Positions 1 to 11,383 of a stretch of 64,000 nt of DNA are shown here, piece by piece; within the stretch, counting starts at the first letter, position 1; each line of letters begins with the position of its first letter. Location: the NCBI RefSeq assembly GCF_026262505.1, contig NC_067206.1:18373319-18437318 (forward strand). The letters run 5' to 3'. Source of the stretch: Trichomonas vaginalis G3. Taxonomy: Eukaryota > Parabasalia > Trichomonadida > Trichomonadidae. A program made the translations under genes and the position numbers. Below the pieces are notes generated by a model. That model was not told where the DNA came from. It searched no databases and saw only the letters and a list, made by a program, of their open reading frames with translations.

Positions 1-1014
1 TTCGGTATGTGGAATTTGTCTTGGATTGAACTTTGAAATATCTAATGTCATGAAATATGAGAACAAGTGGTTGTAAAAGTTAGGTGTCAAAGTTTCTGCT
101 AAGTCGTCAAAATATTCTGTATCTTGCATATGAGAATCTGACGTTCTGACAACTACATATCTTCTGTCAGAACTTTCTAACTTCATCGGAACAACATTGT
201 TTGAAACCATGATGAAATTTGCAACATTTTCACAAACTCTTTGGTCTTTATATTTTCTTTCAACAACTCCAACTTTGTCTGTTATAAGACTCTTCAAAGC
301 ATCTGAGTTTAAAACCTTTGTTGTATCTATACTTTGAAGTTCGTTACATACTATAAGTTTCATATTCTCTATTGAAGAGTTAAATTTACCGCAGATGTTT
401 TCTAAGTTTGTCATATTAGGGTTCGAATAGCCCTCTAACAGTTTGCATAAGATATCTGTAAAGAAAGTGTTCTTACCAGTTCCTTGTTTTCCAATTATAA
501 TGAGAGCAGTTTCATTTTTAGCACTTGGATGTTGTAAGATGTTTGCAAACCAACATAAGATATACTCATAGACTCTTTCGTTTCCATTGCATATAATTTC
601 TTTGACATGGTCTAACCAAGCTTCTATAACATTTTCTTTCCATTCTACTTGTTCGTATTTATATCCAGTGAAGATAGAATAGAAGTTTGGAGATGGTGTA
701 TAGAACTTTATACCACGAACTGAAAAATCTTCTAACTTTGACAATAAGATATCCCAAGCATCTAACATCTTCATACCAACTTGTACGACTTTTATTTTCT
801 TAAGTTTCTGTCTACATTCTTGTTCTGAAACTATTGTCGCTTTAGGTTTGTTAAAGACAACATCCCATTCTTTCATGACATAACATTCTGGGGCAGAGTC
901 AACATAAATGACTAAACGTTTCAAATTCTCGACTGCTTTGTTATAGTCTCTAAATGGACACATATTTCTGAACGCTTGGAAGTCATAAAAATCTGAAACG
1001 TCTATTCTGTACAT
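1..1014 (-). CDS. Maverick superfamily 3 (D5-like) helicase, cut by window edge
   Basis: This is the N-terminal part of the replication helicase of the element; the C-terminus is beyond base 1. It reads M-Y-R-I-D-V at the start and matches the complete copy at 43708-44940 almost residue for residue. The P-loop (GKQGTGKN), the acidic motif B region (LIVCNEL) and motif C (FIMVSNN) of the SF3/D5 family are visible. Proteins of this family unwind DNA as hexamers during viral replication. The start is 30 bp from the stop of the upstream minor capsid gene, in the same direction. Confidence in the family is high. Confidence 0.85.
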   Translation of the reverse strand, partial: MYRIDVSDFYDFQAFRNMCPFRDYNKAVENLKRLVIYVDSAPECYVMKEWDVVFNKPKATIVSEQECRQKLKKIKVVQVGMKMLDAWDILLSKLEDFSVRGIKFYTPSPNFYSIFTGYKYEQVEWKENVIEAWLDHVKEIICNGNERVYEYILCWFANILQHPSAKNETALIIIGKQGTGKNTFFTDILCKLLEGYSNPNMTNLENICGKFNSSIENMKLIVCNELQSIDTTKVLNSDALKSLITDKVGVVERKYKDQRVCENVANFIMVSNNVVPMKLESSDRRYVVVRTSDSHMQDTEYFDDLAETLTPNFYNHLFSYFMTLDISKFNPRQIPHTE

Positions 1015-1043
1015 TTTTATAAAAATAAAAAAAAATATTTTTT

Positions 1044-1850
1044 TTATTCTTGACTTTGTTGTTGCATTTGTTCCATTTGTTGCATTTGTTGTTCTTGAGC
1101 TATTTGTTGTTGAAGTTGTTCTTGTAGTACAATACTTTCACCAGTTGCATCTTCCAATTCGAAACTTTCTGCCGTCATTGACAAATACATAGGACATAAA
1201 AGTTTTACAGGAACAAAGTTTGCGTCAACTAAGGTTAAGTTTATGTTTGCTAAAGTGTTTGAGTTTACTAAAGCTGAAAATTCTGCATTCGAATGAACAA
1301 TAGGCAAACCAGCAGAGAAAGTGTTGTTTATACGCATGAGTATCTTTTGGTCATAGTAGTTTCTGTCGACATTCGAATAGCACTTTGAACCTAAGTTTGA
1401 AACAATATATAAAATAGGTGTACTTAAAGTCAATGGAACAGACAAACCTTGTATGACACCTTTTCCTGTTATAGGAAACTGTTGGTAGTAAAAACCAGAT
1501 ATAAGTTTTGTATTATAGCTCATATCGTTTATACTAAACTCAGTCGGACATCCAAACATAATGAAACCTGCTCTAGTTGCAGCACATGTTACATCCGTCC
1601 TTAAAGTATTAAATAAGTCAACAAAACCTGTTGGTGGTATATCTGAGTAAGTATCTTCAAAGAAGTATTTTTTACCATTCACAACAACAAAGTCTTCTGG
1701 TGTCAAAAGAGCAAAACAGGCTTTAGTCGTCATCGTGTTTAAGGTCAGTTTACAATATCGTCCTTGAGGACTTTGTAAGTTTGTTGTTATAGAATTATAT
1801 GACTCAGGGTTTTTAGTCGTAATAGTATAAACCACTATGTCTTCTGCCAT
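1044..1850 (-). CDS. Maverick candidate minor capsid (penton-like) protein, 268 aa
   Basis: This 268-aa protein has no catalytic motif. It has the beta-rich, low-charge composition expected of a single jelly roll, and a Gln/Met-rich tail at residues 240-268. It sits in the capsid block next to the major capsid region, and its size suits the minor capsid protein described for Polintons; that assignment is inference from position and length. A near-identical counterpart lies at 44970-45767. Between this gene and the helicase is an A/T run with a TTTTTAT-like stretch close to the helicase ATG. Confidence 0.55.
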   Translation of the reverse strand: MAEDIVVYTITTKNPESYNSITTNLQSPQGRYCKLTLNTMTTKACFALLTPEDFVVVNGKKYFFEDTYSDIPPTGFVDLFNTLRTDVTCAATRAGFIMFGCPTEFSINDMSYNTKLISGFYYQQFPITGKGVIQGLSVPLTLSTPILYIVSNLGSKCYSNVDRNYYDQKILMRINNTFSAGLPIVHSNAEFSALVNSNTLANINLTLVDANFVPVKLLCPMYLSMTAESFELEDATGESIVLQEQLQQQIAQEQQMQQMEQMQQQSQE

Positions 1851-1904
1851 TTTACATATATTTAAAAGTTTTTCTGAAAGTGGAGAAGAACTTCATCTAA
1901 ACTT

Positions 1905-2093
1905 TCACATGGCGTTTCTTGAAGTTCTCTGTCTAAAGAAGTTCAAATATTTTGTAAAGACATAGAACTTTCCTTTGTCTACACGAACAAACAAAACAGG
2001 GTCTTTCATATCGTTCAAAAGTGTGTAAAGTCCTTTACATGAAATAAAGTCTATATTATTTTTCTTCAAACATCTTTCAAGAAGTTTTGACAT
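1905..2093 (-). CDS. Small Maverick ORF, 62 aa, unknown
   Basis: This is a short ATG-started ORF between the candidate minor capsid gene and the next minus-strand gene. It begins MSKLLERCLKK and has mixed hydrophobic and basic residues, with no recognisable domain. The same interval in copy 2 (45767-45786) is only about 20 bp long, so this segment is specific to copy 1: either a small accessory gene gained here or lost there. Function unknown; it may not be expressed. Confidence 0.35.
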   Translation of the reverse strand: MSKLLERCLKKNNIDFISCKGLYTLLNDMKDPVLFVRVDKGKFYVFTKYLNFFRQRTSRNAM

Positions 2094-2099
2094 TTTTAC

Positions 2100-2680
2100 T
2101 TAGCAACTAAATTTTAATGAAATGTTGTGGTCGTCAAATATTTTTATGACGTCTGGGAAACTATATTTTAAGTTCAACGTTTCACCTCCTTTCATAACGT
2201 ATATCTTGTCAATGACATTGTATGAAACACCACAGCAAGCAATGTCGGGTTCTATTTCTTTGATGTTTATATCGTCTGCCTCTGTCAAAAAGTTTCAATA
2301 GTTCTTTCAAAATTTCATGAGGTGCGATGACATATGAGTTCACTTTTACAGGGTTGTGTTCGACCAAGTTTAACATTATACCAAAGCCTGACAAATCTTC
2401 TCCTGAGTTTTAAGTTTGTCTTTAAGTTGTTGTAGTCGTTTCGAATATCTGCAACAGAACTTAAGTCTCTGCTAACTTCAGGATATGTTGGTTGTTCTTT
2501 TACAGGAACTATTGTTATACCATCTTCGTCTTCGTATGGTTTCCCCACTTCAACATCTCTTTCTTGACATTGACAACAACACTTTGACTGTTTGTTTGAG
2601 TTGGTGAATTTAACTTCAATCACTGCCATCGCCATTAAACCTTTTGAAACACTTACGCTTCTATTTTTCGGAAATGACAT
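2100..2680 (-). pseudogene. Maverick protein of unknown function, copy 1 (degraded)
   Basis: This is the counterpart of the 188-aa gene at 45786-46352. The start region (MSFPKNRSVSV) is the same and lies head to head, about 20 bp away, with the plus-strand ORF that begins near 2702. The product is hydrophilic in its first half and has a predicted helical stretch in the middle; no known domain is recognised. Its place inside the capsid block suggests a virion or assembly role (inference). Degraded in this copy. Confidence 0.5.
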
Positions 2681-2701
2681 TTTACTTAGAATAAAAAGAT
2701 G

Positions 2702-3160
2702 GACGTATTTGAGTATCTCTTCGAATTGAAGCAAAACAAAGTTTACACACACAAACAATACAAGTTCATTGATAGAATAGTTCTTTATACAAACAATGGA
2801 AAATGTTATAGAATAGCAGTCTTTGCTGAACCAAAATATTTTCATAAAGCAAAGAAAGTTGGTATATAACCGAGATGGTGAAATTTCTTGAAGCAGACAA
2901 AAATATAACAACAAAACTTGACCGATATTTCTAAAGGAAAGTTTTTAATACAATATTATATCAAAACTGGCGTACTGTCAATATTTGACGGAGAGAAGTC
3001 AGTTCAAGAACAACTTACTGACCTGCTGCCAAAATCTGCTCGATGGAAGCTGTCGTTATACCAATCTGAGGAGCCCCAGCAGGTTTCATCGAACGAATCT
3101 TCAAAAAGAGCATCTTCCGTGAAAAGTGCTATTGGTTTTGTAAACTTCTTTGCTTTCAAT
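2702..3160 (+). pseudogene. Small plus-strand Maverick gene, copy 1 (degraded)
   Basis: Starts MDVFEYLFELKQNKVY, divergent from the minus-strand gene at 2680, and matches the whole ORF at 46371-46790. It is the only plus-strand gene in the capsid block. Its 3' end overlaps the 3' end of the major capsid region in convergent orientation, as in copy 2. The short basic protein has no recognised domain. Degraded in this copy. Confidence 0.4.
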
Positions 3161-4614
3161 TCATCTGGACCGTCTCTGTCACCAGTATATTTGTATTTGA
3201 ACTGTACCAACAGTTGAAATACCACCCATAAAGTCTCTGAGTCAGCAAATGGAATGCCAAGCCAAAAGTTTGAACGGTCTCCATTTGTATATTGAGAGTT
3301 TTTTGAGCTCCTGATGAGTCCATACTTTCACATATGGCATAATAGAACTTTGCATTTCAGGGTTAATGGTTGTTGTGAAGTTGTTGTTAAAGTTCATAGC
3401 ATCTAATGTCAAGTTGTATGACCTCATATCCTCAACTGTAGATATTCTTTCTTTGGATAGTATTTGCCATCTATGTTTATATGATATTTAATACCAGGGT
3501 TGTAGAAACAAGAATAGTCATTTATAGTTCGTCTGAACAGTACAAACATAGTATCTGCATGTTTCATTGCAGTTGTTAAAGCAATATCTGTTCTTGCACC
3601 TGGTCAGCACTTTGGTTTCCAACTTCACCTGCAAAGTCTTTGACAGATATTTGGTGTATAGGGAACATAAGTGGAACTGCAATATATTTGGCAGCTAAAG
3701 CATTGAAATATCTGGGTCCAACATATAGACTGCAAGTCTGCTTTCTATTCTCTTGCATTCAAACTTTTCGCATGTGAACTTAAACTGGGTCCCAAGCATC
3801 TCCAGCAGCATTGAAATAATAGTTTACTTCAGTGTTGAGGTTTGAGAAACCAAAGTCTAAGTCAACTTTGTTTTTGCAAAAGTCGGCGAATGACATTTTA
3901 TTTGTTCCCACTACTTCTGTAAGAGTGAATGGGTCTTGTGTTGGTGCAATGACTAAGTTATTTTGCTTGGAGTAAGTTCGATAGAAATTTTTCCTGCCCA
4001 GTTTGGCAAGTATCTTAAAAACCTGAAGATGAGGAAAGATGACAAAGGAACTCTAAGTTTCAGTTTTACTTTGGTTACTGCTGCTGCAGTTTGTCCAGAA
4101 AGGTCAACATAAACTCCTGGAACGTTAGGGTCAAGTCTTCTTATTTTCTCAATAGTTGCATACTGGTCTGTTTGTTCTCTAGCTTGTGGTTGTACTGAGT
4201 TTCTCAAGCGAACCATTCATAGTTTGCCCATGTTACTGTTTGAACTAAGTCAGAGTTAGAATATATCTTATATCCCATGAAACTTCTGGAGCATATTGTA
4301 TCCGACATAGAAAATTCCATTGCAACCTTTCTTGTCAGACAACTTGGCAGAAGGTTTTTTCAATGTCTTGTTCCACGTATAAGAATGAGTTGTCAATAGA
4401 AATAATATGAAACCTGTCGCAAGCAATATCTACTGTTGTTGAAGAACCTTCTCCAAACTCACCTACATTTCATAAAAACAGCAGTTGTATATTCGTAAGT
4501 TCCAGGAACTATTTCTGACCTTCTAATGGCATTGTCGCATTCGTTATACCATTCGGAAACATTTCCATTCATAGCATCCAAAACTGTTGGCGTTATATTC
4601 TGAGCGGCGTACAT
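3015..4614 (-). pseudogene. Maverick major capsid protein region, copy 1 (degraded)
   Basis: The region encodes a protein of roughly 530 residues starting MYAAQNITPTV and ending EQILAAGQ. It is the largest conserved structural gene here, located where Polintons carry the double jelly-roll major capsid protein. Long beta-strand-rich segments with many Tyr, Phe and Asn residues fit that fold, but no short diagnostic motif exists, so the call rests on size, position and composition. The copy is degraded. The better preserved counterpart is at 46684-48290. Confidence 0.6.
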
Positions 4615-4646
4615 TTCATATGAGTAAAAATATAGAATAGTTGGAT

Positions 4647-5115
4647 TTATATGTCATAATAGAACCCACGTGGACCAAGCTTTACTTTCTTCCTGACTGA
4701 GTTTTTAACTCTTCTTTTTCCTTCATTGCCCTCTGCTTGAAGTTGTTGCATCTTTGCATTATGTTCATCTAGTATGTTGCAAATTTCCCATGTCCTTTTT
4801 GCCTTTTGGCTCTGGTCGCCCATCTCAGGTAACCTATATCCTAGAAAGAGTTTGTCATAGTCTGTATTTGAGTCTTCGCGTATTGTTTGCATGACTCTTT
4901 CCTGAGTTCCGGTTCAAGCTCTTCAAACAGTGCCTGTCCATATGGAATATGCTCGTTTCCAAATATATGTTTTTGTAGCCATTCTGGTTTTCTTTCCATG
5001 TTACCAACTATATCTTTTGTGAATGGAAAGCTTTTACCCAATCTTTCAGTCTTGCGTCGTTTATTTCTGTAGTTGGTTTTATTTTGTCAAGGAACATGTT
5101 TTTCAATACTAACAT
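4647..5115 (-). pseudogene. Small Maverick protein after the coiled-coil gene, copy 1 (degraded)
   Basis: Counterpart of 48453-48880. It encodes a charged protein with the stretch HIFGNEHIPYGQALFEELEPE and a Lys/Arg-rich C-terminal region, which suggests nucleic-acid contact. The start codon overlaps the end of the large coiled-coil gene in an ATG/stop overlap, so the two are probably expressed from adjacent or shared transcripts. The family is unknown to me. Degraded in this copy. Confidence 0.45.
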
Positions 5116-7845
5116 TTCATTTGGTACTGTCCATTTGAGTTTTCTTAAATATTCATCCCTTCTCGATTCATCGCCTGCAAAAGTAAGTTTTTATGACATT
5201 TTGTAAACTTTCGTTTGCAAGGTCATGTACAATAGGTTCTCTTCCTTCTCCCTCCCTAACTTTCTTTCTAAACTCTTCACCAAATATACCATCTCTATGG
5301 TTCTGTGTAGTTCTTTGAGATAAATGTTCTAGAACGTCAGGTGTTATATTTCCATCAGCCATGTTCATTTCATACTGGTCCAAAATATCTGCATGTTTCA
5401 TATCTTTCAATGGCATTAAAGCCGCGCTTAAAATACCAGCTATATCTCGTTCACCATTGACTTCCATTGCGTCTACAACTTCTTGGAATTGTGGTTGTAA
5501 GTTTATGAACCACCTATCTGGATTAGCTTATGACCCCATCTCATTGTAGTTCCATCGTCTGCAGAAACAAAAGTAGGTTTGTTTCCATCTTGGTTAGGTT
5601 CTGAATGAACTTTAAACAATGTTTCATTTCTATATGTTTTCTTGAAATTTAACCTTTTATTTTCACCGAGTTCATCCGAAGATTGAACGTTAAATGCTCG
5701 TAAGTAAAAAGGGTTGTTGTATTTGTGTACATTTTTTTTCAGTTCTTCCATTCTATGCTGGATATTTTCATCTGATGTTGGAGTCTTTTGTATGTCGGCA
5801 AACATTTTTCGATATTCTTCTACTATGTCAGCCGAATTTTTTTTAGACTCTTGGAAATATTCCATATTCTCCGCATACTCTTGTTGAGGGTCAAGATTTT
5901 TCGGCTGTTCCAAATCTTCATCTAGTTCTGTGAAGTTAGTTTCCAAAGGAAGGACTTGTTCGTTTCCTTCAGGCTCTTCTAGCTGTTGTTGCTGAACTAT
6001 TTCTTCCATGTCTGGTTGTATCTGAACTTCTTCCTGTGGAGTTTCTTGTACCTCATCTGCTGGCATTTCATATATTCCGAGACCGTTTTCAACAATTTCC
6101 CTATCTACGTCATCCGCATTCATAAGCTTTTGTTCTTTCGTTCCGTCTCTATTTTTTACGCGTTTCATGACGAAAGTTGAATTGTCATTTAGCTCTGACA
6201 TCAAATATCTCGGAGTAAATTCATCCATGTCATTTGGATGATATGCTATTAAATCATATCCCTTAGCGAGCTTGTATTTTCCAGGTTTGAGATTATATCC
6301 GTTTTGGTGCTGAGCCATAAAGCTAAATAGGTTCGGGTCAGTATTTCCATCCTTGAACTTTCTAATAGCTTCTTTATATCTGTCACTAAAGTCAACAGTA
6401 TCTGGGAAACCACACTCTTCTTTAAGCATTTTTAAGAATTCTTGGTTTCCTTGTTCTCTACTTCTTTTATGTCCTTGCTCTGTTTGTGGTTGTTGTTGTG
6501 CAGGGTTTTGAACTGTTGGTTGCTGTGCTGGTTGTTGTGTTGGTTGTTGTGCTGGTTGTGGAGGTGGTTGTTGTGCTGGTTGTTGTGCATGCCTGTGTCT
6601 GTGTCCATGTGACGATGTAAATGTTCTAGGTAGTCCTGGTGCAGGTGCTTCTCTTGGAGGGTTTGGTGGTATATAAGTTCCACCAGCTGGCACATATGTT
6701 CCATCTGCAGCGTAATGTCCTACCTGACTTTTCGTTTTTAAGAAAGCATTTACTAGGTCTGTTTTGGTCTGTTGTAACTCTTTTTCTTGACTTTCCACAA
6801 CAGTTGCTCTAACGGCGTCATAGGCACTTTGAACTGCCTGTCTCGTTGCTGCATCTGTTATTTTCGTCATATTTTGTGCTACTTCTCTTAACTCTTTGTC
6901 GAAACCTTCAGACTTCAGTTTCTTTCCAGATGAGAAGTCGTTCACTTGTTTCACCTTACTATGAAGAGCTTCGAAAGCGTTCTTAAAGTCAGCATTTGTT
7001 AAAGCTTCATTTGAACTATCTTCATCCGCTTGTATTTTTGTCCTTATTGACCCTATGAGTTGGGCTGCTTTAGCGTTGGCTTGGGCATCTAACCAGTCAT
7101 TGTTGGCTTTTATATATTCTGCGCTTTTCATTGCCTTTTGCATAGCCGCGTCGTTATTTTTACTTTCTTGTGCTAAGTTTTCATACTGTACGGTTTGGTT
7201 TTGCAACTGTAAAAGTTTTTCTGCCTTTACATTTGCTTCAACTTCTTTTTTATACTCATCGCTATCCATATATGTCTTCAGGGCTTTTTGTTTTATCTCT
7301 TCATCTTTCAGTATTTTATATTGAGTAGTATGGTTTTTCAAATTTATGACATCTTGTTCCATTTTTGCTACTTCTGTTGCTTTTTCTGACACTTTTTTCG
7401 CATATTCCTCTGTACTTAGTTCTTTCAGTTGTTCTTCTTTCTTCTTTTTCTCTACGTTTAACTCATTGAGTTTCTTTGTGTGTCTGTCATATTCTAGTTT
7501 CTTTTCGTTTTCACTTATTTGCTTCTGTATGTCTATGTTTGACTTTTTGACATCTGTTATTTGATTTTTGAGTGAACTCAAATTCATTTGACTTTGAGGG
7601 TTATAAGCTGTTCCGTCTGCAGCTCCACCATAGCCTGCCATTTTCGCTAAAAGTGCCGCTCTTAAACCTCCACTCTGTGCACCAACAACTCGGTTTAAAA
7701 GCATAGGATTGCTTGACATTTGTTGCAACATAGTGGGGTCATTCATCATTTGTTGTTGCAACTGTTGTTGTGGTGTCAGTTTTACTATTGGATGTTTCAA
7801 TGCTCTCTTCCTCTTACGTATATTCTTACGTAGCTTACGTGGCAT
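5110..7845 (-). pseudogene. Large Maverick coiled-coil virion protein, copy 1
   Basis: A very long protein, open over 780 codons in its first part. The N-terminus is strongly basic (MPRKLRKNIRKRKRALK), followed by a Gln-rich segment. A long Lys/Glu-rich coiled coil spans about residues 95-330. A His-rich and Gln/Pro-rich low-complexity linker lies around residues 395-470, followed by an acidic Gln/Glu region. No enzyme motif is seen. The basic head plus coiled coil suggests a scaffold or DNA-binding core protein of the particle (inference). The gene starts the capsid-block transcript, about 1 kb inside the right end. It is only partly preserved toward its C-terminus. Confidence 0.55.
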
Positions 7846-7894
7846 TTTAAGTGAAGTTAAAAAGCGGTTTTTGACAGATGTTTATTGTGACTTC

Positions 7895-8790
7895 TTCGTA
7901 AAGACTTTATTGTGACTTCTTCGTAAAGACTTTGTTGAGATTTCTTCGTAAAGACTTTGTTGAGATTTCTTCGTAAATGACCCAAAAATATATTTTAGGT
8001 GAAGAGGTGAGATTTCACCTCTTTTTTCACCTCATTTCTCACCTCTTGAATTTTCATGAATTTCTTCGTAAAGACTTTGTTAAGACTTCTTCATCTAATT
8101 TCTCATGAACTTTCTTGTCTATGTTTTGTTGAGATTTCTTCGTAAAGACTTTGTTGAGATTTCTTCGTAAAGACTTTGTCAAGATTTCATCGTAAAGACT
8201 TTGTTGAGATTTCTTCGTAAATGACCCTAGTAGTATATTTTTGGTGTAAATTTCATGAAAATTCAAGAGGGTGAAAAATTAGGTGAAAAAACAGGTGAAA
8301 TCTCACCTCTTCACCTAAACATTATTTTTATTGAATTCTGTGTAAATTTCATGAAAATTCAAGAGGTGAGAAATGAGGTGAGAAAACAGGTGACATCTCA
8401 CCTCTTCACCTAAACATTATTTTTGGTGTAAATTTCATGAAAATTCAACGGGTGAGAAATGAGGTGAGAAAACAGGTGACATCTCACCTCTTCACCTAAA
8501 CATTATTTTTGGTCATTTACACTCATTACGAAGAAGTCTTGACAAAACATTTACGAAGAAGTCTTGACAAAACATTTACGAAGAAGTCTTGACAAAACAT
8601 TTACGAAGAAGAAGTCTTGACAAAACATTTACGAAGAAGTCTTGACAAAACATTTACGAAGAAGTCTTGACAAAACATTTACGAAGAAGTCTTGACAAAA
8701 CATTTACGAAGAAGTCTTGACAAAACATTTACGAAGAAGAAGTCTTGACAAAACATTTACGAAGAAGAAGTCTTGACAAAACATGAAAAC
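7895..8790. repeat. Inverted subterminal repeat arrays of Maverick copy 1
   Basis: No gene is seen. From about 7895 to 8230 a unit of about 25 bp containing TTCTTCGTAAAGACTTTGTT repeats. From about 8520 to 8790 a unit of 23-26 bp containing TTTACGAAGAAGTCTTGACA repeats in the opposite orientation, so the two arrays can pair. Between them lie three longer units with self-complementary GGTGAGA/TCTCACC blocks around AGGTGAAGAGGTGAG. Copy 2 lacks these arrays in its right subterminal zone, so they expanded in copy 1 only. Confidence 0.85.
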
Positions 8791-8888
8791 ATATATAATT
8801 TGTGAAAAGTGAAACATTATATAATGTTTTCGACCAAGAAGACTAACAATTTTCCGAATAAAAACTTCATTTATACTAAACATCTTCA

Positions 8889-8926
8889 GGGCTAGAGGGC
8901 ACGAAGTGCCTGGAAGCCCCACTACC
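8889..8926. repeat. Right terminal inverted repeat of Maverick copy 1
   Basis: The 38-bp tip, GGGCTAGAGGGCACGAAGTG to CCCCACTACC, matches both ends of copy 2 except in the small internal palindrome: GGCAC-gaa-GTGCC here, GGCGC-aac-GCGCC in copy 2. The two changes compensate, keeping a mini-hairpin. It is followed by a run of about 26 T residues before MULE-1 begins. Confidence 0.9.
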
Positions 8927-8952
8927 TTTTTTTTTTTTTTTTTTTTTTTTTT

Positions 8953-9323
8953 CGATACGAGCGTAAGTCCATAGAATGTGTTTTGAGGGAAACTATAAAA
9001 ATCCAAAATAGAGGTAAGTGCGCCATTATTACCTGCGAAGTTACATGGAATAAATCGAAGAGTAAGTACAAGATGATCTTGCATCTTTCCAAGTAAATGA
9101 AATTTATTAAAATTAAGATGATAATATTCATTTATAGTATGTGTATGATGTGTTTTCAAAATTTCTTCAAATAAAATGCAATGATAATTTTTGAATAATT
9201 TTTTCTTGTGTATATTTCATTTTTTATTAGTGAAAATATCATTACATCAATAAGGAAAGCACAATCCAAATTCATATTAGTTAAATTAATCTACGACCAA
9301 AAGCCCGCCAAATTTGAATTAAA
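8953..9323. repeat. MULE-1 left TIR
   Basis: The 371-bp arm starts CGATACGAGCGTAAGTCC and ends AATTTGAATTAAA. It is the near-perfect reverse complement of 15330-15700, and I saw few or no mismatches by eye. Confidence 0.92.
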
Positions 9324-9480
9324 CACGTTTTTTGATAAAAGTGTCATTTATGATTGTTGCATTTAGGGATAGTAGCCAATTTCGGTACCAATCTTGAAAA
9401 TGCCTCGCCATGCCCGCAACATGGAAGAGAAGTATTGGTCTGATATTGAACTATCAATCAATGCAAACTGAATCACCTTG
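9324..9480. other. Spacer without gene
   Basis: A unique AT-rich spacer between the left TIR and the 43-bp satellite. It includes a short less AT-rich stretch (GCCTCGCCATGCCCGCAAC); no ORF or known site is seen. Confidence 0.6.
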
Positions 9481-9824
9481 TCATGTTGCTCCACAGATAC
9501 AGCAGTCTGAGTCCCTCGCTTGGTCATGTTGCTCCACAGATACAGCAGTCTGAGTCCCTCGCTTGGTCATGTTGCTCCACAGATACAGCAGTCTGAGTCC
9601 CTCGCTTGGTCATGTTGCTCCACAGATACAGCAGTCTGAGTCCCTCGCTTGGTCATGTTGCTCCACAGATACAGCAGTCTGAGTCCCTCGCTTGGTCATG
9701 TTGCTCCACAGATACAGCAGTCTGAGTCCCTCGCTTGGTCATGTTGCTCCACAGATACAGCAGTCTGAGTCCCTCGCTTGGTCATGTTGCTCCACAGATA
9801 CAGCAGTCTGAGTCCCTCGCTTGG
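9481..9824. repeat. 43-bp satellite, 8 copies
   Basis: Eight head-to-tail copies of a 43-bp unit beginning TCATGTTGCTCCACAGATAC. The copies are identical by eye and unusually GC-rich for this window, so the amplification is recent. The array is not matched on the other side of the transposase gene. Confidence 0.95.
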
Positions 9825-10735
9825 TCATATCACACCAGATAAATAAAAGTTCAGCTTCACAATACTTACCTGCTCTATTATGTGATTTTTTCCAACTATC
9901 ATATGTTAGTTGTTGTATTGAAGTTGAGTATGAAAGAATAATGTTGCAAGATTTCTCACCAAATAAAAAATCATTAAAGAACTTTTTATTCTTTGAAAAT
10001 GTATTTATGTTGAAAATAATGGAAGATGTTATTCTTGTTAGTTAGTTTACGAAGTTCTTTTGGAAGAAATTTGTTGAATATCTTTATTTTGAATGGGAAT
10101 GAACTTAGGAAATTCACCACGAGCTCTTGAATAGGCAGAATTGTAATGGATGATTAGCTATGATGGGATTATACGATGTTGGTTTGTTCTAGAATGATTA
10201 AAAAGTTTTCAGGTAATGTGCTGATGCATTACAAAAGATGGAAATTATTTAAATAATAACATAGTTTAATAATATTCAATTTAACTTATTAAATATTTGA
10301 AAAATTATCTAATTAGGATTTTTTTAGTTTGAAAAATTAATTTTAGGCATAGTGTATAAAATAAAAAGCATCTACCGTGTCAGAAAATCGAAAAGTTTTC
10401 CAAAAAAATCATAAATTTCAAATTTTGAAATAAAAATTGGTACTTTTTAATATGTAAAATAAGAAAATGTATTTTTTTGAAAAATTTAGATAGAGTAGTT
10501 CTCTTTGTATCTAAGAGGAGTGAATTTTTTTTCTTTAACAAGATCTGGAAACGAACAATTGAAATTTATTTTATCAATATCAGGAGGAAAAGTTAAGATT
10601 CAATATGGGATTGGTTGGGTGTAAGGTAGAGGAACTATTGTGTGATAGTTGATGCTTAGAGTTGAAATTGAAGGAAAATAAAACGATAAAAATAAAATGA
10701 ATACTACCATGGACCCGTCAGTAATAGGTAGTGAA
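9825..10735. other. AT-rich spacer in MULE-1
   Basis: No supported gene. A short open frame (to 10045) begins inside the satellite and runs into unique DNA, so it is probably a chance ORF or a scrap of captured sequence. The rest is unique AT-rich DNA. Confidence 0.6.
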
Positions 10736-11383
10736 GAGAATAAATCATCCTTACCTCATACAACAACTCATCCTTAGCTGAGACAACAAGTCATCTTTAC
10801 CTCAGACAACAACTCATCCTTACCTCAGCCATTGACTTATCCTTACCTCAGTCATTGACTCATCCTTAACTCAGACAAAAAGTCATCCTTACCTCAGTCA
10901 TTGACTCATCCTTATCTCAGCCATTGACTCATCCTTATCTCAGTCATTGACTCATCCTTACCTCAGACAACAACTCATCCTTACCTCAGTCATTGACTCA
11001 TCCTTACCTCAGACAAAAAGTCATCCTTACCTCAGTTATTGACTCATCCTTAACTCAGACAAAAAGTCATCCTTACCTCAGTCATTGACTCATCCTTACC
11101 TCAGTCATTGACTCATCCTTACCTCAGTCATTGACTCATCCTTACCTCAGTCATTGACTCATCCTTACCTCAGTCATTGACTCATCCTTACCTCAGTCAT
11201 TGACTCATCCTTATCTCAGTCATTGACTCATCCTTACCTCAGACAACAACTCATCCTTACCTCAGTCATTGACTCATCCTTACCTCAGACAAAAAGTCAT
11301 CCTTACCTCAGTTATTGACTCATCCTTAACTCAGACAACAACTCATCCTTACCTCAGTCATTGACTCATCCTTACCTCAGTCT
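10736..11383. repeat. 23-bp satellite array, left of transposase
   Basis: About 28 copies of a unit close to ACTCATCCTTACCTCAGTCATTG. The last third varies among tcattg, acaaca and acaaaaagt types. The same family returns in reverse-complement orientation at 14501-14995, so the transposase gene sits in the loop of a very long imperfect inverted repeat made of satellites. Confidence 0.93.

Larger units (their letters stand above)
1..8926. mobile_element. Maverick/Polinton copy 1, right-hand part
   Basis: This is the right part of a Maverick (Polinton), a virus-like giant DNA transposon; the left part lies outside the window. Parts seen from left to right, all on the minus strand unless stated: superfamily 3 helicase, candidate minor capsid protein, two small genes, a small plus-strand gene, the major capsid region, a small basic protein and a large coiled-coil protein. 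Inverted subterminal repeats and the terminal repeat follow. The gene order and most of the sequence match 43.7-51.7 kb of copy 2, which makes both look recent. The visible part is broken: at least four of its genes are interrupted. Confidence 0.9.

Noticed and set aside
8704-9159. 151-aa minus-strand ORF across the Maverick/MULE-1 junction (and 15494-15706)
   Set aside because: It reads through a TIR, a poly-T run and subterminal repeats; the shared part recurs in both MULE-1 TIRs as noncoding sequence.
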